From Bacteroidota bacterium (lineage in GTDB: Bacteria > Bacteroidota > Bacteroidia > Chitinophagales > Saprospiraceae), in contig JAFMBH010000002.1 in NCBI GenBank assembly GCA_017858735.1, positions 1-64,000 of the forward strand: DNA of 64,000 nt, in the 5' to 3' direction. How positions within the stretch are numbered: position 1 is the first letter of the stretch; the number at the start of each line of letters is the position of its first letter. The notes under the pieces were generated by a model. It was not told the DNA's origin. It ran no database searches and saw only the letters and a list, made by a program, of their open reading frames with translations. Position numbers and translations under genes: made by a program. Below, piece by piece: positions 8,574 through 16,850 of this stretch.

Positions 8574-10511
8574 TTATTTTCTGGTATTAATCCAGGCGGC
8601 AAGTTTACGGATATCGGTGCGTGGAACATGTCCCATTGGCGCCATAGGCGTAGAATAATCAGGCCAATTTTCAGGCTTTGGCATAATGATAAGAGCTTCC
8701 ATTTCAGCCACCGTATATTTGCGTTTGGCGATATCAACATAAGAAGGACCAACCGCCCGTTCTTTTTCCTTATGACAAGCAACACAAGTATGTTTGGTTA
8801 ACAAGGCCATAGCTTCTTTATCAGAAATAACGGTACTTGAAGAAGCGCTCGGTTTTGAGGTTCCTTTAGGAGCTGCCTCTTTCATTTGATTATCGGGAGA
8901 ATTTACCTGTTTTCCTGCATCAATTCTCTCTCTTTCTGCCTTCGATTTTGGGGTTACCAACGTGATATTAGCTTTACTCCCGGAAGGAATTGCGTTTAAG
9001 GTATAGTATGCTGTTTTATGTAATAGCGGCAAGCTTTCGTTTTGAGAAAGAACGCCTTCAGGCACTACCGCATGAATGTAACCTGCTCTAAGTGCATCCA
9101 CAACAATTCTCACCTTCAGTCCATCTTCAGAGACTATAGCACCTCTAACAGGATTTTCACCTATATTAACCATAGGGCTGCCATATACAGGATGATATTT
9201 ATAAGTAAAACTACTGACGTCATAATTATTAACATCAGCGGCTAATTTCTTATTCACAGGAAGGGTAAACTCAATCTCAAATCCATCAGGCATAGCCTTC
9301 ACTGATTTCATTTCAAATGGCATTTTTCCTGTGAAAATCAGTCTTTCCAAGCCAAATGCCTCATTTCCAATGGATCCCCAACCTCTGTTTGTTCCACCGA
9401 CAAATAAGCTATGGTCATTACCCCAGGACATTCTCAAAACTCCTGATCTGAATCCTGAGCGAAAATCGAACGCGGCACCTTGATATTGACCATTTACTTT
9501 TTCAAGAAAAACCCTGGCAATTTTTGACATTCCCTGATCACCAACAAAAAGTTGACCTGAAAATGGACCGAATCCACCCTGGGTTTCATCGGCAATGATT
9601 TCAGAGGTAGAAACCCCTAAAACACCGTGAGGAAGCCAAACTGCGGGTGGTTTAATGCCTTTATCAGGTATCGCTTTACTCATATCAAAAATAGTAGTTT
9701 GAGGTAGCGCTTCCTTTTCAACATACTCCGGTTTAACTCTCGGATTATCACGTGGATCTACCAGAGCAAAAATTTCTTCTTTTCTCATTTTTACGGTTGA
9801 ATTGGGATTGTCGGCCCACGCCAGAGAAGCGGGATGTCCTAAAAAGTCCCCTTTTTCCACATGAGATATGAAACCTGAACCTTGCCAATCCCCTTGATTA
9901 TCTCCGTAAAAAAAGTCTCCGTTAATCATTCCAATGCCACAGGGAGAGCGCATACCAGCTGCAAAAGGTTCCATTTTACCGTCAGCACTTATTTTCATCG
10001 TCCAACCTCTCCATGGAACAAGTGATTTTCCCGCCCACCAGTCAGAACTACCAAAGGCAACATTCGCCGTCACATAAAAGGAACCATCGGGTCCTATTTT
10101 GGGTCCGTAAGAATATTCATGATAATGACCTGAGATGGGCCAGGAATAAACAGTTTCATATTTGTCAGCTTTTCCATCTCTATTTTTGTCAAGCAGGCGT
10201 GTTAATTCACCTCGCTGAGCACAATAAATAACGTCGTCCTTAATGGCTAAGCCTAATATTTCATGTAAACCCGTAGCAAATTTCCGAAAATAGGGCTTTG
10301 TAGAATATGGATTTTCGACAATATAAACATCACCCCGCCTTGAGGAAACGACTACATTACCATTTGACATGGTTGCCATGCCGCCTGCCTCCAGAATAAT
10401 ACCTTCAGGAATAGCTATTTTTGCTATTCTGTAGTAATCGTTTTCTGTTGGTTCTTGAGCAAAAACAGAAAATGAATATAAAAAAAGTAGAATTAAAAGA
10501 TTGCTTTTCAT
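8574..10511 (-). CDS. exported sugar-dehydrogenase-like beta-propeller with C-terminal cytochrome c
   Basis: The 645-residue protein has a signal peptide (MKSNLLILLFLYSFSVFAQ). A six-bladed propeller of the sorbosone/PQQ-glucose-dehydrogenase-like type follows at about residues 25-420 (IPEGIILEAGGMATM, LGLAIKDDVIYCAQRGELTRL). After a low-complexity linker, the last ~90 residues form a cytochrome c with CVACH near residue 575 and a Met-rich region (STPMAPMGHV) for the distal ligand. The likely role is periplasmic oxidation of a sugar or alcohol with electrons passed to the attached haem. Binding of PQQ is not established for this subfamily. It follows the DUF1080 gene by 18 bases, so the two form one transcript ending at the hairpin near 8550. 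Confidence 0.82.
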   Translation of the reverse strand: MKSNLLILLFLYSFSVFAQEPTENDYYRIAKIAIPEGIILEAGGMATMSNGNVVVSSRRGDVYIVENPYSTKPYFRKFATGLHEILGLAIKDDVIYCAQRGELTRLLDKNRDGKADKYETVYSWPISGHYHEYSYGPKIGPDGSFYVTANVAFGSSDWWAGKSLVPWRGWTMKISADGKMEPFAAGMRSPCGIGMINGDFFYGDNQGDWQGSGFISHVEKGDFLGHPASLAWADNPNSTVKMRKEEIFALVDPRDNPRVKPEYVEKEALPQTTIFDMSKAIPDKGIKPPAVWLPHGVLGVSTSEIIADETQGGFGPFSGQLFVGDQGMSKIARVFLEKVNGQYQGAAFDFRSGFRSGVLRMSWGNDHSLFVGGTNRGWGSIGNEAFGLERLIFTGKMPFEMKSVKAMPDGFEIEFTLPVNKKLAADVNNYDVSSFTYKYHPVYGSPMVNIGENPVRGAIVSEDGLKVRIVVDALRAGYIHAVVPEGVLSQNESLPLLHKTAYYTLNAIPSGSKANITLVTPKSKAERERIDAGKQVNSPDNQMKEAAPKGTSKPSASSSTVISDKEAMALLTKHTCVACHKEKERAVGPSYVDIAKRKYTVAEMEALIIMPKPENWPDYSTPMAPMGHVPRTDIRKLAAWINTRK

Positions 10512-10529
10512 GTTATAGTCATTGATGAT

Positions 10530-12320
10530 TTACCAAATAATTGAATATTGAACTTTGTCTGAAGCTGGAATAACCAATGCTTTTTGATTATCTCCCGTTT
10601 CAATCGTTGCTCCTGCGACTTCGATATAATAGGCTTTCCCATCTATAAGATATCTGTTTTCCCCAGTTTTTATGATGTCACTACCTACGGCAAGTCGACA
10701 AACATGATTGAGATTAGGATTTTTTATCGTCAGTGTTCTTTGAAAATGCTTTTTATTTACCATAACGGTTTTGTCAAGAATATCAGCACCATCAAGCATA
10801 TAATTAAAGGTTGGAATATCTTCATTATCAAGTTCGTAGCCTTTTATCAATAGATTATCACCTAAATTATCCTGACTAAATACAGTCGATTTACTGGTAA
10901 AAAAAGCATTGGGAGAAAGCGTTAAAACAGCACCTAAGGGTCTGGACGAACCATCGCCACGATCATCCCACATTGGGGTTGTATTTAAAAAATTTCCTTT
11001 CCAAATCTGAACGATATTAGCATTATCAAGGTCAAAGGTGTAGTGCAATTTATCAGGACTTCCCACATTTACAGCATGGACCACTCTTTTTATCCTTTTC
11101 CCATTTTTCATTACATCCATGAAGGAACGAAATACCCTGGACGTATTTGCATCGAGGGAAATTTCTTCACTAGTCGATGTAGATAGATAAGAACCGGTGC
11201 CATGAAGGGCGGTATTTCTGAAATTTGGACCGCTTATCCAAAAGCCCAAAGAGTTATTAACCCTTTTATCTGTTTTAATTTGAATTATTTCAAACGGAAC
11301 CTTTCCTGCCGGCAAGTTAAGGAGAAGAGTTCTTCGATTATTATCTTCCTCTTTAGGTTCTGCATAAACCTCCTTGCCATTTATCTGAATAAAATACTTT
11401 CCTTTAATTTCAAATTCAATGCTATGTTCTCCGGCGGTGGGAATATTTAGCATTGTTTTTATGCTATTTGCAAATTGAGAAGTATTTGAGGTAAGATCCC
11501 AGGTAAGCTTATCTGAAGTTACTGTTACCTCAGGTTTCTTAGCTGACAATTCTTCGCGACCTTTGAATTCTCCTAAATAAACCTGATAATTAACAGGATC
11601 TAAATAGGCAGGTTTGTCGCTCAGGTCTTTCACACTGAAATGTCTGAAAGCAACGGAACCATGATCTCCTTGAATAACAAAAGGTCCTTTTTCCGTTTCC
11701 ATTTCAGAAATTGAACCCCCTGTGGGACCGCTGAGACTTACGTTTTCATGAATAATGGCACCGTTAAGCTTAATTTGAATCATTTTTGCATCGGATATCT
11801 TTTTTCCATTGCTATCAAATCTTGGCGCTTGAAAAGAAATATCTATGTGTTGCCATAAGCCGGGAGCCAGACAAGCGTTTACCCTGGGAGCATAACCTTC
11901 GTAGGTTACAAGGGGAGGACCTTGCTTGAATCTCTGATATATACCACCACAATCGGCCGTCGTTGGATTTAAAACACCCCATGAATCCAATAATTGTACC
12001 TCATATCTACCCTGCAAATAAAAGCCGGAATTAGAATGTGCTGACATCATAAAATCAAAGCTGATATCAACGTCTCCGTAGTCTTTCGCTGAATGAAGAT
12101 TTGACATATTACCTTCGGAAGGTAGATTCACCAAAACACCTGTGCCAGGAGTAAGGGTAAATACATCTTTTTTTGAAAGATCAGCGGAAGCATCCTTAGC
12201 TAATTTCCAATTTGTTTTTCCGGTAGATTTAAAGAAAGATAAATCTTCCAGAGGGATATATTCCTGAGCATTCAAGGTCAATGGTATCCAAAATAAGCAT
12301 ACCCAAAAAATCTTTTCCAT
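10530..12320 (-). CDS. exported DUF1080 (3-keto-disaccharide hydrolase-like) protein
   Basis: The 596-residue protein starts with a short signal (MEKIFWVCLFWIPLTLNAQ). Residues about 20-245 are a concanavalin-like DUF1080 domain: DYGDVDISFDFMMSAHSNSG, GFYLQGRYEVQLLDSWG, PFVIQGDHGSVAFRHF. This family includes glycoside hydrolases that cleave 3-keto-disaccharides. Residues about 270-370 resemble a PA14-like beta domain (FEIKGKYFIQINGKEVY). The C-terminal ~190 residues are beta-rich and not recognised. The gene is first in a two-gene transcript with the dehydrogenase/cytochrome protein, which fits oxidation and cleavage of sugar substrates. Enzyme activity is inferred from family only. Confidence 0.78.
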   Translation of the reverse strand: MEKIFWVCLFWIPLTLNAQEYIPLEDLSFFKSTGKTNWKLAKDASADLSKKDVFTLTPGTGVLVNLPSEGNMSNLHSAKDYGDVDISFDFMMSAHSNSGFYLQGRYEVQLLDSWGVLNPTTADCGGIYQRFKQGPPLVTYEGYAPRVNACLAPGLWQHIDISFQAPRFDSNGKKISDAKMIQIKLNGAIIHENVSLSGPTGGSISEMETEKGPFVIQGDHGSVAFRHFSVKDLSDKPAYLDPVNYQVYLGEFKGREELSAKKPEVTVTSDKLTWDLTSNTSQFANSIKTMLNIPTAGEHSIEFEIKGKYFIQINGKEVYAEPKEEDNNRRTLLLNLPAGKVPFEIIQIKTDKRVNNSLGFWISGPNFRNTALHGTGSYLSTSTSEEISLDANTSRVFRSFMDVMKNGKRIKRVVHAVNVGSPDKLHYTFDLDNANIVQIWKGNFLNTTPMWDDRGDGSSRPLGAVLTLSPNAFFTSKSTVFSQDNLGDNLLIKGYELDNEDIPTFNYMLDGADILDKTVMVNKKHFQRTLTIKNPNLNHVCRLAVGSDIIKTGENRYLIDGKAYYIEVAGATIETGDNQKALVIPASDKVQYSIIW

Positions 12321-12349
12321 TTACAATTGTTTTGTTAAAATTTGATATA

Positions 12350-12357
12350 CAAATATA
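12350..12357 (-). promoter_or_regulatory. -7 box of the DUF1080 operon
   Basis: On the minus strand this reads TATATTTG, an exact TAnnTTTG box about 30 bases before the start codon at 12320. No -33 TTG lies at the best spacing. It sits just downstream of the terminator of the preceding minus-strand gene, which supports an independent promoter here. Confidence 0.5.
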
Positions 12358-12379
12358 TAAAAAGGAAAGGACAAAAAAA

Positions 12380-12423
12380 GGACAATCCTCCTTTCCTTGC
12401 ATCAAAGGAAAAAAGGATTGTCC
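12380..12423 (-). terminator. terminator of the BNR/VPS10 protein operon
   Basis: GGACAATCCT at 12380-12389 pairs perfectly with AGGATTGTCC at 12414-12423, and inner bases (TTTCCTT against AAAGGAA) can extend the stem. On the minus strand the stem is followed by a seven-base T run. It lies 24 bases beyond the stop of the 1018-residue protein gene. Confidence 0.8.
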
Positions 12424-12447
12424 GATCAAAATTATTTATTTTAATTA

Positions 12448-15400
12448 TTATGGTTTGGGCCCTATCTTATTCAAAATGGGCACATATTTGGTTTTCAAAG
12501 AGGTAAGAGCTTCATTTGCCTTCTTAATTTCCTCATTCAGGTCTTTTGCCCTCGTTTCCTGCAAATTACTCGGTTTTGAGTCATTGCTACAAACAGCGAC
12601 ATAAACTTCACTTATATCCTCCCGAAGCCTTCTGATGTCGGCAAACATACTTTTCATTTCGACAGGAACCAATGTTTCTCTCAATGTATAAAGTGCTTTG
12701 GCCGATTGAGAAAGGGTTTCCTTGTAAGCAGGTTTTTTAACTTCCGCACTTAATTTAGTTAAGAGTTCCTCCTCAGCAATCAACTCATCTACCAAAGAGG
12801 CTAAATTCTTATGCATTTCGTACAATTGCATACTCAATGCATGCCTTGCTTTCCTGTCTTCCAAACTGAAGGAGGGATTAGATTCGTCGTGAACCAGCTG
12901 AATATTCTGCGTAATTACCTCAGTACCTTTGGTCATCCTAACTGTATAATTGCCTGGTAAAACAGCGGGTGCAGTAAAAGTAGCATAATCTACTTTACTT
13001 CCTTTGGCCGTTTTTGGGGGTTCCATTCGCAAATTCCAAAACACCTTGTTTAATCCTTTTCTTTTGGATGGATTACTCAGTTTTTGTACCAGCTTCCCTT
13101 GTTCATCCAAAATATCAATGGAAAATTCACCCGTACTCGGTCTATCTTTAAGATAATAAATTATGGGTTTAATACCTGGAGCATTGGGGGCTACCCAACC
13201 GCCCGTTGCGGGAAAGCTTCCTGCTGAAAATTCACCGTCTGAAATGGCAAGGGGAGGGGTAGGTAGAAAAATGGCGGCTTGCATCGCTTCTTTCTCCGTC
13301 AAAGATCTCATAGGACTTATATCATCTATTACAATGATACCTCTGCCATGCGTACCAAGGATGAGGTCGTTTGTTTTAGGATGAATGGCAATATCCCGGA
13401 CTAAAGCATACCAGGGAATATTATTTTTCATTCTGTTCCATTGTTTTCCCCCATCAAAACTGGTAAAAAATCCCATTTCTGTGCCAAGGAAAAGTAAATC
13501 GGGACGCACCAGATCTTCTTTTATCTTATGAGCAAAACCTGTGAATTCACTACTTTTAAAAGAAATCCATGTTTTGCCCAGGTCGGTTGATTTTGCTAAA
13601 TATGTTTTATGATCCCCATAGGCATGGTGGTCAAAAGTGGCATAAATTGTGTTTTTATCAAATCTGCTCGGTTCCACACTACTGACCCATGCCTGGGCAG
13701 GAATGCCTGTTTTTGATACGTTAGCACTGGTATTTGTCCAGGTTTTACCTCCATCGGTAGTCACCTGAAAATTACCGTCATCGGTACCGACCCAAATGAT
13801 TTTTTCGTCTAACGGACTTTCTGCTATAGCGAAGATAGTCGTGTGGTTTTCAGCACTGGTCACATCGGCACTGATACCACCACTTTTTTCTTGTTCCTGC
13901 TTTTTTGGATCATTTGTTGTCAAATCGGGAGAAATTCTCTCCCAATTTCTACCCTGGTCAGTACTTTTGAACAGATATTGAGCACCAGTATAAAGATTAC
14001 CTTTGTTTGCTGCACCTGTAACGATAGGCGTATTCCAATTCCATCTCAACTTACCATCGCTCTTGCCTGCCTGAGGTTTTATGTCAAGTGATTTAAAGGT
14101 TTTTAAATGGACTCTGGCCATGGAACCACCCTGCGCTTCCGCATAAGCATAATCAGGATGTAAAGGATCGGGTACGGTCCAGAATCCATCTCCACCATAA
14201 ATGCTTTTCCAATCGCCATTACTTATACCACCTGGCACGGCAGAAGGAGCGACCCAACTACCATTATCTTGTAATCCGCCATAAATTCGGTAGGGAGTTT
14301 CATTATCAACGGCAACATGATAAAATTGACCTACGGGAAGGTTGCTCAGAAAAATCCAGGTAACCCCTCTGTCCTGACTCAAATAAACGCCTCCGTCGGT
14401 TCCAAGATACATTTGAGCGGTATTATTGGGATTAATCCAAAGCGCATGATGATCACTATGTACCCAACCGCCTTCGCTACTGGCATCGGTAAATGAATAG
14501 CCACCATCACTGCTATAACTGAAACTGTAAGCTGGGCGGTAAACCCTTTTCGCATCTTTGGGGTCAACCACCAGCGTGCTGAAATAAAAAGGTCTGCTCA
14601 CAACATTTAAGGAAGCACTTTGAGGTTTCCAGCTTTCGCCATTATCACTACTAATATATAGCCCGGTATTTTCACTTTCTACAATAGCCAGTAAATTTTC
14701 AGGCGCAGAAGGAGCTAAAGCCATGGCGATTCTTCCAAATGGTTTTTGTGGAAGACCTTTGGTAATTTCTTTCCAGGTTTTCCCTGCATCCGTACTTTTA
14801 TAAAGACCACTTCCATTGCCACCACTCGAAAAACTAAAGGCAGTTCTTCGGAACTCCCAGGTAGTTGCATAAATGACAGAGGCGTCACGTGGGTCGAGTA
14901 ACAAGTCGGCTACACCCGTTTTTTCATTGATATATAAAATTTTAGACCATGTTTTTCCTCCATCTTCAGATTTATATAATCCCCGGTGAGGACTATCAGA
15001 CCACAGGGCTCCTGGTACGGCTACATATAAAGTAGAAGGATTTTTGGGATCAATGGCAATTTTTGAAATATGTTCAGTACTGTCAAGACCTATTTTCTTC
15101 CAGTTTTCCCCACTATCGGTCGTTTTGTAAAGTCCATTACCAATGGACACAGAGTTTCGCATATTACTTTCACCCGTTCCCACATAAATAATTTTTGCAT
15201 TGGTGGGGTCAATGGCTAAGGCGCCAATGCTCTGGCAGTATTTATCAAAAATAGGTTTGAAAGAGGCACCTGCATTTATGGATTTCCAGATACCTCCACC
15301 GGCTGTGCCAACATAAAGGATTTTTGGATCAGATACAACGCCTTCAATGGCGGAAATTCTACCACTCATGGTTCCCGGGCCTAATTGCCTGGCTTCCAAC

Positions 15401-15504
15401 ACACCAAAGGTACTGGCATTAATCGTTGTGTTTTGGGCAAAAGAAGGGAAACTTAAACCTCCAATCAGGAGGTTTAAGCCAATAAATTTCTTTAAATTCA
15501 TCAT
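12448..15504 (-). CDS. exported VPS10/BNR-repeat propeller protein
   Basis: The 1018-residue protein has a signal peptide (GLNLLIGGLSFPSFAQ). About eleven BNR/Asp-box repeats run through residues 60-690, including TDSGENWKKIG, SEDGGKTWSKI, STDAGKTWKEI, TTDGGKTWTNT and SFDGGKQWNRM. These build a two-propeller sortilin (VPS10)-like region, as in many Bacteroidota proteins labelled glycosyl hydrolase or VPS10-domain. A beta-sandwich (PGNYTVRMTKG) follows, then a long helical tail from about 880 that is rich in Leu, Glu and Lys and may form a coiled coil. No catalytic residues can be identified, so enzyme activity is unproven. The ATG overlaps the stop of the upstream LolA-like gene (TAATG); a second Met codon follows at once. 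Confidence 0.8.
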   Translation of the reverse strand: MMNLKKFIGLNLLIGGLSFPSFAQNTTINASTFGVLEARQLGPGTMSGRISAIEGVVSDPKILYVGTAGGGIWKSINAGASFKPIFDKYCQSIGALAIDPTNAKIIYVGTGESNMRNSVSIGNGLYKTTDSGENWKKIGLDSTEHISKIAIDPKNPSTLYVAVPGALWSDSPHRGLYKSEDGGKTWSKILYINEKTGVADLLLDPRDASVIYATTWEFRRTAFSFSSGGNGSGLYKSTDAGKTWKEITKGLPQKPFGRIAMALAPSAPENLLAIVESENTGLYISSDNGESWKPQSASLNVVSRPFYFSTLVVDPKDAKRVYRPAYSFSYSSDGGYSFTDASSEGGWVHSDHHALWINPNNTAQMYLGTDGGVYLSQDRGVTWIFLSNLPVGQFYHVAVDNETPYRIYGGLQDNGSWVAPSAVPGGISNGDWKSIYGGDGFWTVPDPLHPDYAYAEAQGGSMARVHLKTFKSLDIKPQAGKSDGKLRWNWNTPIVTGAANKGNLYTGAQYLFKSTDQGRNWERISPDLTTNDPKKQEQEKSGGISADVTSAENHTTIFAIAESPLDEKIIWVGTDDGNFQVTTDGGKTWTNTSANVSKTGIPAQAWVSSVEPSRFDKNTIYATFDHHAYGDHKTYLAKSTDLGKTWISFKSSEFTGFAHKIKEDLVRPDLLFLGTEMGFFTSFDGGKQWNRMKNNIPWYALVRDIAIHPKTNDLILGTHGRGIIVIDDISPMRSLTEKEAMQAAIFLPTPPLAISDGEFSAGSFPATGGWVAPNAPGIKPIIYYLKDRPSTGEFSIDILDEQGKLVQKLSNPSKRKGLNKVFWNLRMEPPKTAKGSKVDYATFTAPAVLPGNYTVRMTKGTEVITQNIQLVHDESNPSFSLEDRKARHALSMQLYEMHKNLASLVDELIAEEELLTKLSAEVKKPAYKETLSQSAKALYTLRETLVPVEMKSMFADIRRLREDISEVYVAVCSNDSKPSNLQETRAKDLNEEIKKANEALTSLKTKYVPILNKIGPKP

Positions 15505-16220
15505 TATTTATCTACGGTGAATAATGTTTCAGCAACCGTTGTGTTTACTTTGACAGATTTCATGGTAATGGTACCCATAGCACTGCCAATAGTCATCGGA
15601 AATACATATCCCTGGTCATTGGGAGAATAGCCTGACAGGTCACTGACCAATTCTATTTCCTGACCGTTTGCCTTGGTTTTGCTTTTCTGTCTGACCATAT
15701 AAAAGGTGGATGGATCAAAAAAGCAGAATTCCTCTTTTCCGTTCTTGTAGGTAAACCTGATTTTATGGCATTCTGTACCTTCAATATCCTCATTTTCCAG
15801 CAATTCAATGGCATGTCCTTTCGCTGCATAATCAACAAAAGGACTTTGAATATCCAATTGGTTAATGCCTTCATTAATGTCATCTGCTGTAACAGGTTCA
15901 GGTTTTGTCTGCCCCTGGAATGGATTAAAATTCCAGCCTGCGGTAGGAGTTATAATGGAATACCCATTCATGCCGTTTAAACTGAAGTCCTGACGTACCC
16001 CTTTGTTGTGCACAGAGGATAACTTGATAGGTAATTCAAAGCCTTGAACGGAGAGACTTCCTTCCATAACAACCGTTTGAATGGTTTTTAATTTTTCTTG
16101 ACCACCTAATGCCTGGAGATACTTATTAATAATTTCATCCGCGGTTTGAGCACTTCCTGTCACATTAGAAAATAGAATGCAAACCATGGTTAGGATAGAA
16201 AAAAATGTTGTTTTCATCAT
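15504..16220 (-). CDS. LolA-like outer-membrane lipoprotein-sorting-type protein, exported
   Basis: The 238-residue protein has a signal peptide ending in GSAQ and then TADEIINKYLQALGGQEKLK. That opening is common in Bacteroidota LolA-like proteins annotated as outer-membrane lipoprotein-sorting proteins or DUF-type beta proteins. The rest is an open beta-barrel pattern with GTECHKIRFTYKNGKEEFC and STFYMVRQKSKTKANGQEIE. The fold suggests a lipid or hydrophobic-ligand pocket, but its ligand is unknown. It is not the general LolA chaperone with certainty, since such paralogues are numerous. Its stop shares one base with the start of the BNR protein, so translation of the two is probably coupled and they may act together in the envelope. 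Confidence 0.7.
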   Translation of the reverse strand: MMKTTFFSILTMVCILFSNVTGSAQTADEIINKYLQALGGQEKLKTIQTVVMEGSLSVQGFELPIKLSSVHNKGVRQDFSLNGMNGYSIITPTAGWNFNPFQGQTKPEPVTADDINEGINQLDIQSPFVDYAAKGHAIELLENEDIEGTECHKIRFTYKNGKEEFCFFDPSTFYMVRQKSKTKANGQEIELVSDLSGYSPNDQGYVFPMTIGSAMGTITMKSVKVNTTVAETLFTVDK

Positions 16221-16239
16221 TTTGGATTTATTTTTTTTT

Positions 16240-16247
16240 CAAAGATA
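16240..16247 (-). promoter_or_regulatory. -7 box of the LolA-like/BNR operon
   Basis: On the minus strand this is TATCTTTG, an exact fit to TAnnTTTG, about 20 bases before the ATG at 16220. No -33 TTG was found at proper spacing. Confidence 0.4.
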
Positions 16248-16332
16248 TAGTGGTTTTAATACCTCCCTATGATATTTAGAAGATTTAGTATTTTTTATCG
16301 ACAAAAGCACTATAATATTCGGAATAGTAATA

Positions 16333-16848
16333 CTACCATCCGACGTACTTAGGTGGTTTGAAGCTGTTAAGCCTTAAATAAACGATAATTTGTCCCCTAT
16401 GATGAGTATGATGATCATGCATCAATTCAAATATCTGCCAGCGGGTGAGATTTCCTGCAAAAAAATTTACTCTTTCAGAAAGTTCATTTTCCTCTAAATT
16501 CTGAAGCACTTTTAAGGTGTATCTTCCGATTTCCAGGTATTGGGACTTAATGTCCTGAATAGATTGGCCTTCATCTTTTATTTTCAATCCTAAACTTTCA
16601 CCATTCAGGTAAGTACTGCTTAACCAATACATATTTTGAGTAATATGTAAAACTTGTTCCCGAAAAGACATTTCTTCTTTTATTGGTTTAAAAGTCCAGA
16701 GAGAATCTGGCAGCATATTCATAACATCCTCTGTATATTTTAATCCATTTGTCCATTTATTGATATGGTCCTGGAGAAAAGGGATTTGCCCGTTTAAGGT
16801 TGACAAAAAGAAAGAGAGGCATAAAAGGAGGCCAATATTTTTTTTCAT
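16333..16848 (-). CDS. exported DinB-like protein
   Basis: The 171-residue protein has a DinB/YfiT four-helix fold signature. Helix one carries INKWTNGLKYTEDVM, a mid helix has REQVLHITQNMYWL with one His, and a C-terminal helix has HDHHTHHRGQIIVYLRL. The histidines are in the usual metal-binding positions. Unusually for DinB proteins, which are mostly cytosolic thiol-transferase or stress proteins, the N-terminus is a good signal peptide (MKKNIGLLLCLSFFLSTLNGQ). It begins 2 bases after the stop of the AddA/RecB-like helicase gene, so both are in one transcript, although their cell locations should differ. The enzymatic role is unknown. Confidence 0.78.
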   Translation of the reverse strand: MKKNIGLLLCLSFFLSTLNGQIPFLQDHINKWTNGLKYTEDVMNMLPDSLWTFKPIKEEMSFREQVLHITQNMYWLSSTYLNGESLGLKIKDEGQSIQDIKSQYLEIGRYTLKVLQNLEENELSERVNFFAGNLTRWQIFELMHDHHTHHRGQIIVYLRLNSFKPPKYVGW

Positions 16849-16850
16849 GA

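Noticed and set aside
8543-8785. 80-codon minus-strand ORF at the end of the cytochrome c gene
   Set aside because: It is another frame of the cytochrome c domain, which has the haem motif in the correct frame; the product has no recognisable features.
13163-13981. Plus-strand ORFs opposite the BNR protein
   Set aside because: They are antisense shadows of the repeat-containing gene, without family similarity.
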